This document shows, piece by piece, positions 51,669 to 60,675 of a DNA stretch of 64,000 nucleotides; position 1 is the first letter of the stretch, and every line of letters starts with the position of its first letter. The notes under the pieces are model-generated. The model worked only from the letters and a program-made list of their open reading frames with translations, was not told the origin of the DNA and searched no databases. This DNA comes from Bacillota bacterium (GTDB taxonomy: Bacteria; Bacillota; Negativicutes; Sporomusales; Sporomusaceae). The DNA lies in the NCBI GenBank assembly GCA_023443285.1, contig JAEZVB010000062.1:1-64000 (forward strand). The letters are read 5' to 3'. The position numbers and the translations under genes are program-made.

Positions 51669-52661
51669 ATGAACGAAAGATATGTAGGTATTTTAGGAAT
51701 AGGTTCGTATGTTCCTGATAAAATTGTGACTAATTGTGACTTAGAAAAAAAGATGGATACCTCAGATAAATGGATTGTTGAGCGTACTGGGATAAGAGAA
51801 AGGAGAATTGTAAATAAAGGCCAAGCTACTTCAGATTTAGCAACTAAAGCAGCGGAAAAGGCGTTGCAGGATGCTGGTGTGGCAGCCGAAGAGATTGACT
51901 TGATTATTGTTGGAACGGTTACGCCAGATATGGTGTTTCCATCTGTAGCTTGTCTGGTACAGAAAAATATTAAGGCAGTTAATGCCGCTGCTTTTGATCT
52001 AACAGCAGTTTGTTCTGGGTTTATTTATGGAATGTCTGCTGCTAATGCGTTTATCAAAGCAGGAACTTATAAAAAAGTATTAGTTATTGGTGCCGAGACA
52101 TTATCAACAATTACTGACTGGCAAGACAGAAATACAGCCATACTATTCGGTGATGGAGCAGGCGCAGTGGTATTAGGTGAGGTAAGTTCCGGCTACGGAA
52201 TTATCGGGTTAGACTTAGGAGCAGAAGGAAATGGTGGTGATCTTCTTAAGGTGCCCGCAGGCGGATCACGCATACCTACAACAGGGGAAACCATTTCACA
52301 AGGTCTCCATTTTATCCAGATGGATGGTAACGAGGTATTTAAATTTGCCATTAAAATAATGGGGGATACGGTAAAAAAGGCTCTGGATCATGCTCAGCTT
52401 TCACCATCAGATATTAACTATTTGGTGCCCCATCAAGCCAATCTAAGGATCATTCAGTCGGCTGCTAAGCGTTTTAATATACCGCTGGAGAGAGTGGTTA
52501 TTAATGTTGATAAATATGGCAATACCTCAGCAGCATCTATCCCACTTGCGCTGGATGAAGGTGTAAAATGTGGCAGGATAAAACAGGGAGATATTATTGC
52601 GATAGTAGGTTTTGGCGGAGGCTTGACCTGGGGAGCAGCAATAATTCGATGGGGTAAATGA
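51669..52661 (+). CDS. fabH: 3-oxoacyl-ACP synthase III (FabH)
   Basis: Starts fatty acid chains by condensing acyl-CoA with malonyl-ACP. Catalytic triad in FDLTAVCSGFIYG (Cys), VPHQANLRI (His) and DKYGNTSAASIP (Asn). 330 aa. AAGGAGG before ATG. Monocistronic; rest of the fab genes are not in the window. Confidence 0.95.
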   Translation: MNERYVGILGIGSYVPDKIVTNCDLEKKMDTSDKWIVERTGIRERRIVNKGQATSDLATKAAEKALQDAGVAAEEIDLIIVGTVTPDMVFPSVACLVQKNIKAVNAAAFDLTAVCSGFIYGMSAANAFIKAGTYKKVLVIGAETLSTITDWQDRNTAILFGDGAGAVVLGEVSSGYGIIGLDLGAEGNGGDLLKVPAGGSRIPTTGETISQGLHFIQMDGNEVFKFAIKIMGDTVKKALDHAQLSPSDINYLVPHQANLRIIQSAAKRFNIPLERVVINVDKYGNTSAASIPLALDEGVKCGRIKQGDIIAIVGFGGGLTWGAAIIRWGK

Positions 52662-52702
52662 TCATATTTGTGAGTGGCAGTAAATAGTAATTGATGTATA
52701 CA

Positions 52703-52735
52703 AAAATCCCGCTAGACATAAACTAGTGGGATTTT
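52703..52735. terminator. bidirectional terminator between fabH and the YbaK gene
   Basis: AAAATCCCGCTAG/CTAGTGGGATTTT stem with short loop, T-rich on both strands' exits, between converging genes. Confidence 0.85.
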
Positions 52736-52765
52736 CCATGAGTATGTTTACTGAAAAGATCACAA

Positions 52766-53245
52766 TTATTTAACACTAATAATCTGTCCCTGGGTAATTG
52801 TTGATAATTGATCAGGTGTAAGCCTAAATACGTCAAACGGTGTGCCAGCAGCTGCCCAGACCTCTTTATATGCAAATAGATCTTCATCAATGAAACATGT
52901 AATTTTATTGGTATGACCGATAGGTGGGATACCACCAATAGCAAAACCGGTCATTGCTTGAACAAAGTCAGCATCAGGTCGGGAGATCGCCTCTCCCAGG
53001 TATTCTTTCATCTTTTTTTCGTTAATACGGTTATTACCGCTGGCTACAATAAGTACAGGCATACCGGAAGTTTTACCGCGGAAAATCATGGATTTCACGA
53101 TTTGACCAACTTCACAGCCAATGGTGTTGGCTGCTTCTACACAAGTTCGGGTAGAAGCTTGCATGGTAACTACCTTTAGCTCCAGACCGTATTTATTAAG
53201 TTCTTCTTGGATTTTTGACGCACTTTTTCCTAATACTTCAGTCAC
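52766..53245 (-). CDS. YbaK/EbsC-type aminoacyl-tRNA deacylase
   Basis: 159 aa member of the YbaK/ProX domain family, which hydrolyses mischarged tRNA such as Cys-tRNA(Pro) or Ala-tRNA(Pro). TRTCVEAANTIGCEVGQIVKSMIFRG and FAIGGIPPIGH carry the conserved lysine and GXXPXGH motif. GTG start with GGGAGG upstream. Exact tRNA substrate not distinguishable. Confidence 0.9.
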   Translation of the reverse strand: MTEVLGKSASKIQEELNKYGLELKVVTMQASTRTCVEAANTIGCEVGQIVKSMIFRGKTSGMPVLIVASGNNRINEKKMKEYLGEAISRPDADFVQAMTGFAIGGIPPIGHTNKITCFIDEDLFAYKEVWAAAGTPFDVFRLTPDQLSTITQGQIISVK

Positions 53246-53328
53246 AATAGCATCCTCCCGCTGGAATAATTACAAATATTATACAACCTATCCCTAAAAT
53301 AATAAAGTAGACTTGTCCGCTCTTTAAA

Positions 53329-53363
53329 GAAACTGATTCTATAAGATCAGTCTCGATTTTTTT
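53329..53363 (+). terminator. orphan plus-strand terminator-like hairpin
   Basis: GAAACTGAT/ATCAGTCTC stem (one mismatch) at 53329-53337 and 53346-53354, then GA and seven T. No plus-strand gene ends here, so it would be an attenuator in the leader of the downstream unknown gene or end an unseen short RNA. Confidence 0.5.
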
Positions 53364-53424
53364 GCAAGGAACTTATGTAATTTTTCTAACATATACTATA
53401 TAAATAACAATGACCTTGCAAAAA
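53359..53424 (+). promoter_or_regulatory. 11-bp inverted repeat enclosing the leader of the unknown gene at 53.4 kb
   Basis: TTTTTGCAAGG (53359-53369) and CCTTGCAAAAA (53414-53424) are perfect complements 44 bases apart; the second copy is directly followed by the ribosome binding site GGAG. A stem formed in RNA would place the site at its base; as DNA it could be a protein operator. An AT-rich TATACTATATAA between the arms may be a promoter. Confidence 0.45.
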
Positions 53425-53437
53425 GGAGATGAAGTAT

Positions 53438-53980
53438 GTGGACGGTAGGAAAGCTGATAATTGCCAGGGCTGCTGCCAGCTGGAATTTGATGTATTGGCC
53501 GCTAATAAGCCGCCGGCGATTGATGCAGGTTTTTGGGTACAAGCCACAGCAAGTGGTGAAGTGTGTGGCTATGATAACGGAACAGGGAGTATTTCTCTGT
53601 CAGCTGAAGGATTAATTCCGCAAGGTGTATATACTGCATGGTTTCTCACTGACAGAGGGCTCAAACCAGCTGCCCCTACTGATGCTATCTATACAGCAGA
53701 TGGTTCTGATCCTAACCGGTTAGTAGTAAACAGTGACGGAGTTTTGAATTATTATATTGCGCCACTTGATTTTAATCCGTTACGGGGTATTCCTTTGCCT
53801 GGAAGCAAGGTAAGGGCAACTGTTCAGGGAGTAGTTATTGGTTTTCATAGTAATCGAACTACGAATGGCATAATTCCAGGCAATTTTAATGTGAATTTTT
53901 TTGAACAGCTTACTGCCGAAATTTGTTTTTCCCGTGTAGCTGCTGACAAGGTAATCGCTAGCGAAATTAAAAAGGTTTAA
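53438..53980 (+). CDS. unknown protein, probably beta-rich
   Basis: About 180 aa protein I do not recognise. It is rich in glycine, asparagine and beta-type stretches (GSISLSAEGLIPQGVYTAW, NSDGVLNYYIAPLDF, VRATVQGVVIGFHSNRT), with a cysteine cluster near the N-terminus (NCQGCC). No signal peptide is seen despite an extracellular look. The AAGGAG at 53423-53428 abuts an ATG at 53429, leaving no spacer; the next in-frame codon GTG at 53438 is 9 bases away and is chosen. An out-of-frame ATG at 53436 is better spaced but opens only a short frame. A frameshift that removed an N-terminal signal cannot be excluded. Confidence 0.65.
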   Translation: MDGRKADNCQGCCQLEFDVLAANKPPAIDAGFWVQATASGEVCGYDNGTGSISLSAEGLIPQGVYTAWFLTDRGLKPAAPTDAIYTADGSDPNRLVVNSDGVLNYYIAPLDFNPLRGIPLPGSKVRATVQGVVIGFHSNRTTNGIIPGNFNVNFFEQLTAEICFSRVAADKVIASEIKKV

Positions 53981-54034
53981 AATTTGGTATCTCTATTGTT
54001 GCTATACCAGTCAATAAAAAATTAAGTGTTGTTT

Positions 54035-54069
54035 AAAAAATAATGTCAAAAAGTGACATTATTTTTTTT
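54035..54069 (+). terminator. terminator of the unknown gene at 53.4 kb
   Basis: AATAATGTCA/TGACATTATT stem with a short loop and a T8 tract. Confidence 0.88.
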
Positions 54070-54121
54070 ATTATGCCAATATAAAAATTAACAAAAATTA
54101 ACAAAAAATATTACACATCAA

Positions 54122-54150
54122 TTGACAGAAATTTCACAACCGATTATTAT
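54122..54150 (+). promoter_or_regulatory. sigma-A promoter of the chemoreceptor gene
   Basis: TTGACA (54122-54127), 17-base spacer, TATTAT (54145-54150), about 40 bases before the start codon. Confidence 0.7.
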
Positions 54151-54190
54151 GATAATGAAAAGAATTATTTTATGAAAGGAGTGATTATAG

Positions 54191-55894
54191 ATGCTATCTA
54201 TAAAAAAATGGCTTACCGGTATTAGTGGAAAATTAAGTATATGTTTGTTTTTTACTGGTATTGTCCCGCTAATTGGTTTTTTATTGTTAATAAGTATTTT
54301 GTCATCTAGCTCGATTCAAGCAATTATGTATATTTATATAATTTTTACAGTAGTGGTATTATTTATATGGTCAATTATTGTTGCTAAAGTTATTGCTGAA
54401 CCAATAAAGAAATTACTAATTAGCCTGCGGGAAATGGCTGCTGGCGGTGGCGACTTAAAGCAAAAAATACATATTGAAACAAACGATGAAATTGGTCAGT
54501 TAGCTCATAACACTAATAATGTTATGGAAAAAATTTCGGATTTAGTGAGCGAGATTACTCAGATTGGTAGAAAAGTATTGGAAGACAGTAAATATTTGTC
54601 TGAATACACGAAGCAGACAGCAGAATCTATGCGCCTAACAACCGAGAGTATTGGTGAAATAGCAGCAGGTTCTTGCCGGCAGGTACAGGATTTGGAGCGC
54701 TGTAGTCAGTCGGCCGATGATGCCAGTATCCAGGTTAAAGAGATTAATCAACTTGCGGTACAAACTGCTGATTTGGCAAAAGATGCGACATCCAGTGCCA
54801 TTGAGGGTGCCACTCAGGTCAAGGAAGCTATTATAACCATGACTGGAGTGAAAGGTCAAATGGATGTGTCAGCTAAGGCCATTCATGGTTTAGCTGATAG
54901 GATCAGTCAAATTGGACAAATAGTTGAGGTAATTACGTCAATTGCGGATCAGACTAATTTACTGGCTTTGAATGCGGCGATTGAGGCGGCGCGAGCTGGT
55001 GAACAAGGCCGTGGATTTGCGGTTGTGGCCGATGAAGTACGCAAATTGGCAGAGGACTCGCGCCAATCGGCAGAAGAAATAACTAAATTAATTAACGGAG
55101 TACGTAAAGAAACTACTGACACAGTCGCAGCGATCGAGGATGGGCTTACCAAAGCGCAACAGGGAGCTGAAAAGGCCAGCGGTTCCGAAGTGGCATTAAA
55201 CCGGATTATCAGTATCAGTCAGAAACTCAATGAACAAGTAGGCATTATGGCTAACAATACGGAAGGTGTAACGACTAACATTGAGAATATTGCTGGCAGT
55301 GTCGGTGAAATAGCCGCAATTTCCCGCCAATTTTCCGGATCCAGTCAAGAGATCAATGCCTCCTGCGAAGAAGTATTTGCTACAGTTGAAAAGATTGCAA
55401 ATTCTACAGAAGATCTAAATAATTTAGCACAAAATATGGAAGAACTCACAGTTCAGTTTGTCGCTGTTGATGAAAATACCAGGCAGCGAATTAATGATAA
55501 AATAACTAAGGCGCGCAATTTATTGCTTAGTCAAGGCGAAGTCCGAATTAGTAGCAGCAATCAGTTGATGGCTGGTGAGCAAGTTATTAATAACAATGAA
55601 CAACTGGTAGATAGAATTGCGCAACAGGTTGGAGCCGATTGTACGATATTCCAGGGAAACACCCGGATTGCTACTACAATTACTACCAGGACGGGACGGC
55701 GAGCCACTGGTACACCCGCGGCAAAATATGTTGAGAAAGCCGTAATTGAACGCGATAGCCAATATATCGGAAGGGCAACTGTTATGCGGCAGTGGTATAT
55801 TGTAAACTACGAACCGATCAAAGACAAAACCGGAAAAACTATCGGGATGCTGTTTGTCGGAGAAAAACAGGGTGATAAAAACCATTTAATGTAA
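54191..55894 (+). CDS. methyl-accepting chemotaxis protein with C-terminal Cache-like sensor domain
   Basis: 567 aa chemoreceptor with an unusual order. Two membrane helices (about 15-38 and 44-68) are separated by only a few residues, so there is no extracellular sensor. A HAMP domain (about 66-120) and the signalling domain (about 200-465, with the hairpin tip ADQTNLLALNAAIEAARAGEQGRGFAVVADEVRKLA split around residue 260) follow. The last about 90 residues (DCTIFQGNTRIATTI, GRATVMRQWYIVNYEPIKD, GMLFVGEK) read as a single Cache_3-type domain, which is normally extracellular and N-terminal. Here it is after the signalling domain and should be cytoplasmic. AAAGGAG precedes ATG. Confidence 0.9.
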   Translation: MLSIKKWLTGISGKLSICLFFTGIVPLIGFLLLISILSSSSIQAIMYIYIIFTVVVLFIWSIIVAKVIAEPIKKLLISLREMAAGGGDLKQKIHIETNDEIGQLAHNTNNVMEKISDLVSEITQIGRKVLEDSKYLSEYTKQTAESMRLTTESIGEIAAGSCRQVQDLERCSQSADDASIQVKEINQLAVQTADLAKDATSSAIEGATQVKEAIITMTGVKGQMDVSAKAIHGLADRISQIGQIVEVITSIADQTNLLALNAAIEAARAGEQGRGFAVVADEVRKLAEDSRQSAEEITKLINGVRKETTDTVAAIEDGLTKAQQGAEKASGSEVALNRIISISQKLNEQVGIMANNTEGVTTNIENIAGSVGEIAAISRQFSGSSQEINASCEEVFATVEKIANSTEDLNNLAQNMEELTVQFVAVDENTRQRINDKITKARNLLLSQGEVRISSSNQLMAGEQVINNNEQLVDRIAQQVGADCTIFQGNTRIATTITTRTGRRATGTPAAKYVEKAVIERDSQYIGRATVMRQWYIVNYEPIKDKTGKTIGMLFVGEKQGDKNHLM

Positions 55895-55904
55895 GCACAC
55901 ACCG

Positions 55905-55957
55905 TTTTACGTACTTTTGTACAAGCGTAAGCCGGCTTTGTACGTACCTTTTTAGGA
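55905..55957 (+). repeat. inverted-repeat cluster after the chemoreceptor gene
   Basis: ACGTACTTTTGTAC and GTACGTACCTTTTTA flank GTACAA...TTTGTAC, giving several alternative short stems followed by a T5 run. It may help end the chemoreceptor transcript together with the stronger hairpin downstream. Confidence 0.4.
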
Positions 55958-55965
55958 AAATAGAG

Positions 55966-56006
55966 AAACGCAATAGATGTTTATAGAGCATCTATTGCGT
56001 TTTTTT
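55966..56006 (+). terminator. terminator after the chemoreceptor gene
   Basis: AAACGCAATAGATG/CATCTATTGCGTTT hairpin with T7, before the prkA leader. Confidence 0.9.
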
Positions 56007-56145
56007 ATTTGAGACAGGCCCAATTTTTCAACTGGCGTAATAAATTAGTAAAAAGGTGTAATGGCCTTGTTGTCATTTGTATTTTAGTACATTTAAAAAT
56101 AATTCAAGGTTAATCCACTGAATATGGATAAGGAGGCAAGTAAAT

Positions 56146-58071
56146 ATGGCCTATGACTTTGAGAAGCTCATTAAGCGAGATCGCGACGAGCACAAGCAAT
56201 ATAAGTTCGAAGGTACATTATTAGATTACTTGGCAGTGGTAAAAGAAAACCCGAAAATTGCGATGTTAGCCCATCAACGCATGTATGAATTACTAATTAA
56301 AGCTGGTATCGAGATTATTAAGACAGAAGAAAACCCACGCTTAAAGCGAGTATATGGCAATGATACAATTAAGCGTTATAGTTTTTTCGTCAATAATTTC
56401 TTTGGCATTGATAAAAGCATTATGAAGATTATGAGGTATTTCCATTCGGCAGCTATGAAAGGTGAGGAATCACGGCAGGTTCTTTATCTGGTAGGGCCGG
56501 TTGGCGCCGGTAAATCGTCAATCATGGAGTCATTAAAACAGGCGCTGGAGATGAGTGCGCCGATTTATATGCTTAAAGACTGCCCAATGAGCGAAGAACC
56601 ACTGCATCTTATTCCTAAGCACCTTCGCCCCCAGTTTGAAGAAGTATTAGGGGTAAAGATTGAAGGCGACTTGTGTCCAATATGCCGCTACCGGCTAAAG
56701 CACGATTATAATGGTGAATTTGAGCGGTTTCCTGTGACGACAACAGAGTTTTCTATCCGCTCGCGCAAAGGAATAGGGGTTGTTCCACCGGTTGACCCCA
56801 ATAACCAAGACACCTCAGTATTATCAGGTTCTGTCGATATCTCCAAGCTTGATCTTTATCCGGAAGATGACCCGCGGGTATTGTCTTTAAATGGCGCATT
56901 CAATGTAGGAAACCGCGGTGTAGTCGAGTTTATTGAGGTGTTTAAAAACGATGTAGAGTATCTCCATACCATGATTACCGCTACCCAGGAAAAATCAATT
57001 CCGTCGCCAGGCAAAGGTGCCATGATATATTTTGATGGCATTATCCTGGCTCACTCTAACGAGGCTGAGTGGAATAAATTTAAATCAGACCATACCAATG
57101 AAGCTATTTTGGATCGTATTGTAAAAGTGGAGGTTCCCTACTGTCTGGAACTTGATGAAGAAGTTAAAATTTACCGTAAAGTCTTAAAAAACAGTAGCTT
57201 TGATGCGCACATTGCCCCCCATACTATTGAAGTTGCCTCTATGTTTGCGATACTGACCCGCTTAGCGCCTTCTTCCAAGGCTGACCCGTTTACCAAATTA
57301 AAAATCTATAATGGGGAAGAAATTGTGGAAAAGGGCTCAACTAAGCGAATGGATATAATGGAACTTCGGGATGAAGCACCGCGTGAAGGCATGACAGGCA
57401 TCTCAACACGCTTTATTATGAAGGTGCTTGATACTACGTTATCCGAATCCGAGTTTAATTGCATTAATCCGATAGCCGTTATTGAGACCATGGTTAAAGC
57501 GACTAAGGAACTAGCCATTGCTGATGATGAAAAGAAACGTTATCTTGGTTTATTACAAGACACCATCAAAAAAGAGTATAACAAAATTCTGGAAAAGGAA
57601 GTCACCAAAGCCTTTATTCATGGTTACCGGGAGCAGGCCGAAAGTTTGTTTAACAATTATCTTGATCATGCCGAGGCTTATGTCAATTCAACCAAGCTAA
57701 AGGATGTTAATACAGGTGAAGAATTAGAACCTGACATCAAATTTATGCAATCCATTGAAGAACAAATTGGTATTACTGGTACAGCTGCCCAGGGTTTTCG
57801 CCAGGATGTTACCTCTTATATGTTTTCCATTATGCGCAGTGGTGGAAAAATTGAGTATAGCAGCTATGAACCGTTAAAGGAAGCCATTGAGAAGAAATTA
57901 ACCGCCTCGGTCAAGGAACTATCCCGCATTATTACGCAGGCAAGAGTACGAGATAAAGAACAGGATACTAAGTTTAATAACATGGTAGAAGCCATGAAAG
58001 CCAATGGGTATTGCTTGCATTGCTGTAATGTTGTGCTCAAATATGCTGCCAATAATCTATGGAAGGACTAG
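56146..58071 (+). CDS. prkA: PrkA serine protein kinase / AAA+ protein
   Basis: 641 aa PrkA: AAA+ ATPase (Walker A GPVGAGKSS at 117-125) plus a C-terminal kinase-like region. Made during sporulation in Bacillus and during stress or nutrient stationary phase in other bacteria; recent work in Bacillus also describes protease-like activity, so kinase function is not certain. GGAGG 8 bases before ATG. First gene of prkA-yhbH-spoVR, a widely conserved trio. Confidence 0.95.
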   Translation: MAYDFEKLIKRDRDEHKQYKFEGTLLDYLAVVKENPKIAMLAHQRMYELLIKAGIEIIKTEENPRLKRVYGNDTIKRYSFFVNNFFGIDKSIMKIMRYFHSAAMKGEESRQVLYLVGPVGAGKSSIMESLKQALEMSAPIYMLKDCPMSEEPLHLIPKHLRPQFEEVLGVKIEGDLCPICRYRLKHDYNGEFERFPVTTTEFSIRSRKGIGVVPPVDPNNQDTSVLSGSVDISKLDLYPEDDPRVLSLNGAFNVGNRGVVEFIEVFKNDVEYLHTMITATQEKSIPSPGKGAMIYFDGIILAHSNEAEWNKFKSDHTNEAILDRIVKVEVPYCLELDEEVKIYRKVLKNSSFDAHIAPHTIEVASMFAILTRLAPSSKADPFTKLKIYNGEEIVEKGSTKRMDIMELRDEAPREGMTGISTRFIMKVLDTTLSESEFNCINPIAVIETMVKATKELAIADDEKKRYLGLLQDTIKKEYNKILEKEVTKAFIHGYREQAESLFNNYLDHAEAYVNSTKLKDVNTGEELEPDIKFMQSIEEQIGITGTAAQGFRQDVTSYMFSIMRSGGKIEYSSYEPLKEAIEKKLTASVKELSRIITQARVRDKEQDTKFNNMVEAMKANGYCLHCCNVVLKYAANNLWKD

Positions 58072-58091
58072 GGCGAAAGCTGAGGTGAGTT

Positions 58092-59321
58092 ATGGCAATT
58101 TTTAAAGAAGGGCGTACAGGGGAGTCAGATCGCTCGCAATATGACCGTAAGCGCCACCGTGAACTGGTCGAAGACGCCATTAAACGCAATTTGGGAGATA
58201 TTATTGCCGATGAAAGCATTATTGGACAAAGTAAGCAAAAAAAAATAAAGATACCTATTCGCGGTATCAAAGAGTATCAGTTTATTTATGGTAAAAATAA
58301 TGGCGGAACAGCCAGTGGCACAGGCGAGGAAGAACGTGGCCAGGTTATTGGTCGAACCAATAGCCAGCAGGAAAAGGGAAAGGGTCAGGCCGGCAGTGAG
58401 CAAGGAGAAGAAATTTATGAGACCGAAATCACCATGGACGAAATAATTAATTATATGTTTGAAGAGGCAAAATTGCCTGATTTAGAGCGTAAGAAATTTG
58501 CTGTGCAAGAGTCTGAATATGTGTTTAAAAAGTCAGGTTATCAGCGCAAAGGTATTCCGCCGCGCCTGGCAAAAAAACGGACATTAATCGAAAAACTCAA
58601 ACGGCAGCAAGGCCTGATAAGAGAGAAGCATTGTAATGAATTTCAAGGGGATGGTCAGCAGGTACAAGAGCGGGTACCGTTTCGCGAAGATGATCTCAGA
58701 TATTTTCGGGTTAAAGCAGATATCCGGCGTCATTCCAATGCCGTAGTATTTTGTATTATGGACGTGTCCGGCTCTATGGATCAGAGTAAAAAGTATTTGG
58801 CGCGTACCTTTTACTTTTTGCTATATCAATTCCTGCGCTGGAAATATGATCAGGTAGAAGTCGTATTTATTGCGCATACCACGGAAGCCAAGGAAGTAAA
58901 TGAACGGGAATTTTTCCATCACGGCGAATCTGGCGGTACCATGATTTCCAGTGGTTATGCGAAGGCTATAGAAATTATTGAGCAGCGCTACAATCCAGAG
59001 GTATGGAATATCTATGCCTTTCATTGTACGGACGGCGATAACTGGACAGAAGATAATGCGCGGACTATCGAGAAAGCAAAAGAGTTGGTTAGTGTCTGTA
59101 ATCTGGTAGGCTATGTTGAAATCTTAGCCAATTATAGTTATGGTATTACTATTCGCCGAGAATTAGAGGAAAAAATCAAGGAAAAAAACTTTATTATTGG
59201 GACTATGGGTAAAAAAGAAGATATCTGGCCAGCCCTCAAACGAATTTTGGAAAAAGAATCAGAGGCCGAACCAGAAGTTGGGTCACGAGCAGGTCCTGAG
59301 ATCGGCGGTGATGTGTGGTGA
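58092..59321 (+). CDS. yhbH: YhbH/YeaH family protein (DUF444, von Willebrand A-like)
   Basis: 409 aa. N-terminal charged helical half, then a vWA-like domain with MIDAS motif (FCIMDVSGSMDQSKKYLAR), typical of DUF444. Acts with PrkA and SpoVR by conserved co-occurrence; molecular role unknown. Its end overlaps the spoVR start. GAGGTG precedes the ATG. Confidence 0.94.
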   Translation: MAIFKEGRTGESDRSQYDRKRHRELVEDAIKRNLGDIIADESIIGQSKQKKIKIPIRGIKEYQFIYGKNNGGTASGTGEEERGQVIGRTNSQQEKGKGQAGSEQGEEIYETEITMDEIINYMFEEAKLPDLERKKFAVQESEYVFKKSGYQRKGIPPRLAKKRTLIEKLKRQQGLIREKHCNEFQGDGQQVQERVPFREDDLRYFRVKADIRRHSNAVVFCIMDVSGSMDQSKKYLARTFYFLLYQFLRWKYDQVEVVFIAHTTEAKEVNEREFFHHGESGGTMISSGYAKAIEIIEQRYNPEVWNIYAFHCTDGDNWTEDNARTIEKAKELVSVCNLVGYVEILANYSYGITIRRELEEKIKEKNFIIGTMGKKEDIWPALKRILEKESEAEPEVGSRAGPEIGGDVW

Positions 59322-60619
59322 CGGTAGAATATAGCCTAAGTGAAATGGAAAAATGGAATGATAAGATTGAAGAGCTAGTAAAAAAGGTAGGGTTACAGTG
59401 CTATGAGCAGCAGTTCGAAATTTGCAGCTATGAAGATATGCTATGTTATGAAGCTTATGTGGGTATGCCGTCACATTATCCCCATTGGAGTTATGGTAAG
59501 GCCTATGAACGCCAAAAGACTTTTTATACGTATAATCTAACCGGTTTGCCTTATGAGATGGTGATTAATTCTGATCCCTGCATAGCCTATCTCATGCGAG
59601 ATAATACCTTGTTGTTACAAATTCTAACCATTGCACATGTGTATGGACACAATGATTTTTTTAAGAACAATCGGCTGTTTGCTAAGAATACCAGGGCCGA
59701 ATTGACTGTCGAAATGTTTAAAAGCCATGCCAGCAGGATAAGGGATTATATTGCTGACCCGAGCATCGGACCCAAACAAGTTGAGAGAATCCTGGATGCC
59801 GCCCACGCACTGCGCTTTCAGGTTAGGCGTCAGGGAGAAGGCAAACCGCCTACTAAGCAGGAACTTGCTAAAGATACGTCTGACGAGGTGCCAGACCACT
59901 TAAAACAGGATTTATTGGGTTTTTTATGCGGTCGTGGTAAGCTGGCTTACTGGGAGCGGGATTTGATCAACATAGTCAGGGAAGAAACCTTTTACTTTTT
60001 ACCGCAGATGGAAACCAAGATTATGAATGAAGGTTGGGCGAGTTACTGGCATTACCGAATGCTTCATGACCTTGCACTACCGCAAGGTTTGCATTTTGAG
60101 TTTTTGCAACGGCATAATCTGGTTGTCCGGCCGCATGAAAGGCAAATCAACCCTTATTTTATCGGGTTTAAAATGTTTGAATATTTGGATAAACATCGTG
60201 GGAGGGACGAAATATTTAAAATTCGCGAGCAAGAAAGAGATCAATCGTTTCTCCGGCGCTTTTTAAATCAGGAACTGTGTCAAGATCTTTGTTTGTTTAA
60301 TTACAAAATGCGTGGTATGGATATTGTAGTTACAGAAGTAGCAGATGAAGATGGGTGGAAATGTATTCGCGATGAATTAGCCAATTTGGTTGGACTCGGA
60401 ATGGTGCCGGAAATTCACCCGCAGGGTGTGGAAAATGGTACATTGGTACTGGAACATCTTTATGACGGGCGGGAGTTAGAGATGAATTATGCTAAGGAGA
60501 CAATTAAGTATGTTGTTGATCTATGGGGCGATAAGGTGGATTTGAAGACCAAACTAAATAATAAAGATAAAATCATCCGTTGTACCTTTGATAAGATTGT
60601 ATCTGTTTGGGATGTGTAA
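59315..60619 (+). CDS. spoVR: SpoVR family protein
   Basis: 434 aa SpoVR/YcgB protein, needed for normal spore cortex formation in Bacillus subtilis. Conserved GMPSHYPHWSYGKAYERQK, AHVYGHNDFFKNN and NEGWASYWHYRM carry histidines that could bind metal. Start is GTG at 59315 or the next GTG; overlaps yhbH by 7 bases. Last gene of the trio. Confidence 0.95.
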   Translation: MVTVEYSLSEMEKWNDKIEELVKKVGLQCYEQQFEICSYEDMLCYEAYVGMPSHYPHWSYGKAYERQKTFYTYNLTGLPYEMVINSDPCIAYLMRDNTLLLQILTIAHVYGHNDFFKNNRLFAKNTRAELTVEMFKSHASRIRDYIADPSIGPKQVERILDAAHALRFQVRRQGEGKPPTKQELAKDTSDEVPDHLKQDLLGFLCGRGKLAYWERDLINIVREETFYFLPQMETKIMNEGWASYWHYRMLHDLALPQGLHFEFLQRHNLVVRPHERQINPYFIGFKMFEYLDKHRGRDEIFKIREQERDQSFLRRFLNQELCQDLCLFNYKMRGMDIVVTEVADEDGWKCIRDELANLVGLGMVPEIHPQGVENGTLVLEHLYDGRELEMNYAKETIKYVVDLWGDKVDLKTKLNNKDKIIRCTFDKIVSVWDV

Positions 60620-60621
60620 AT

Positions 60622-60662
60622 AAAAAAGACTGGGTTAAGGCAGATACCTTAACCCAGTTTTA
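60622..60662. terminator. bidirectional terminator between spoVR and buk
   Basis: CTGGGTTAAGG/CCTTAACCCAG stem with AAAAAA before and TTTTAT after, between converging genes. Confidence 0.9.
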
Positions 60663-60675
60663 TCATTTGTTACGC

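Noticed and set aside
53436..53600. Alternative frame starting at ATG 53436
   Set aside because: Although well spaced from the ribosome binding site, it opens only about 50 codons and replaces a 180-codon frame with coherent composition; kept only as a caution.
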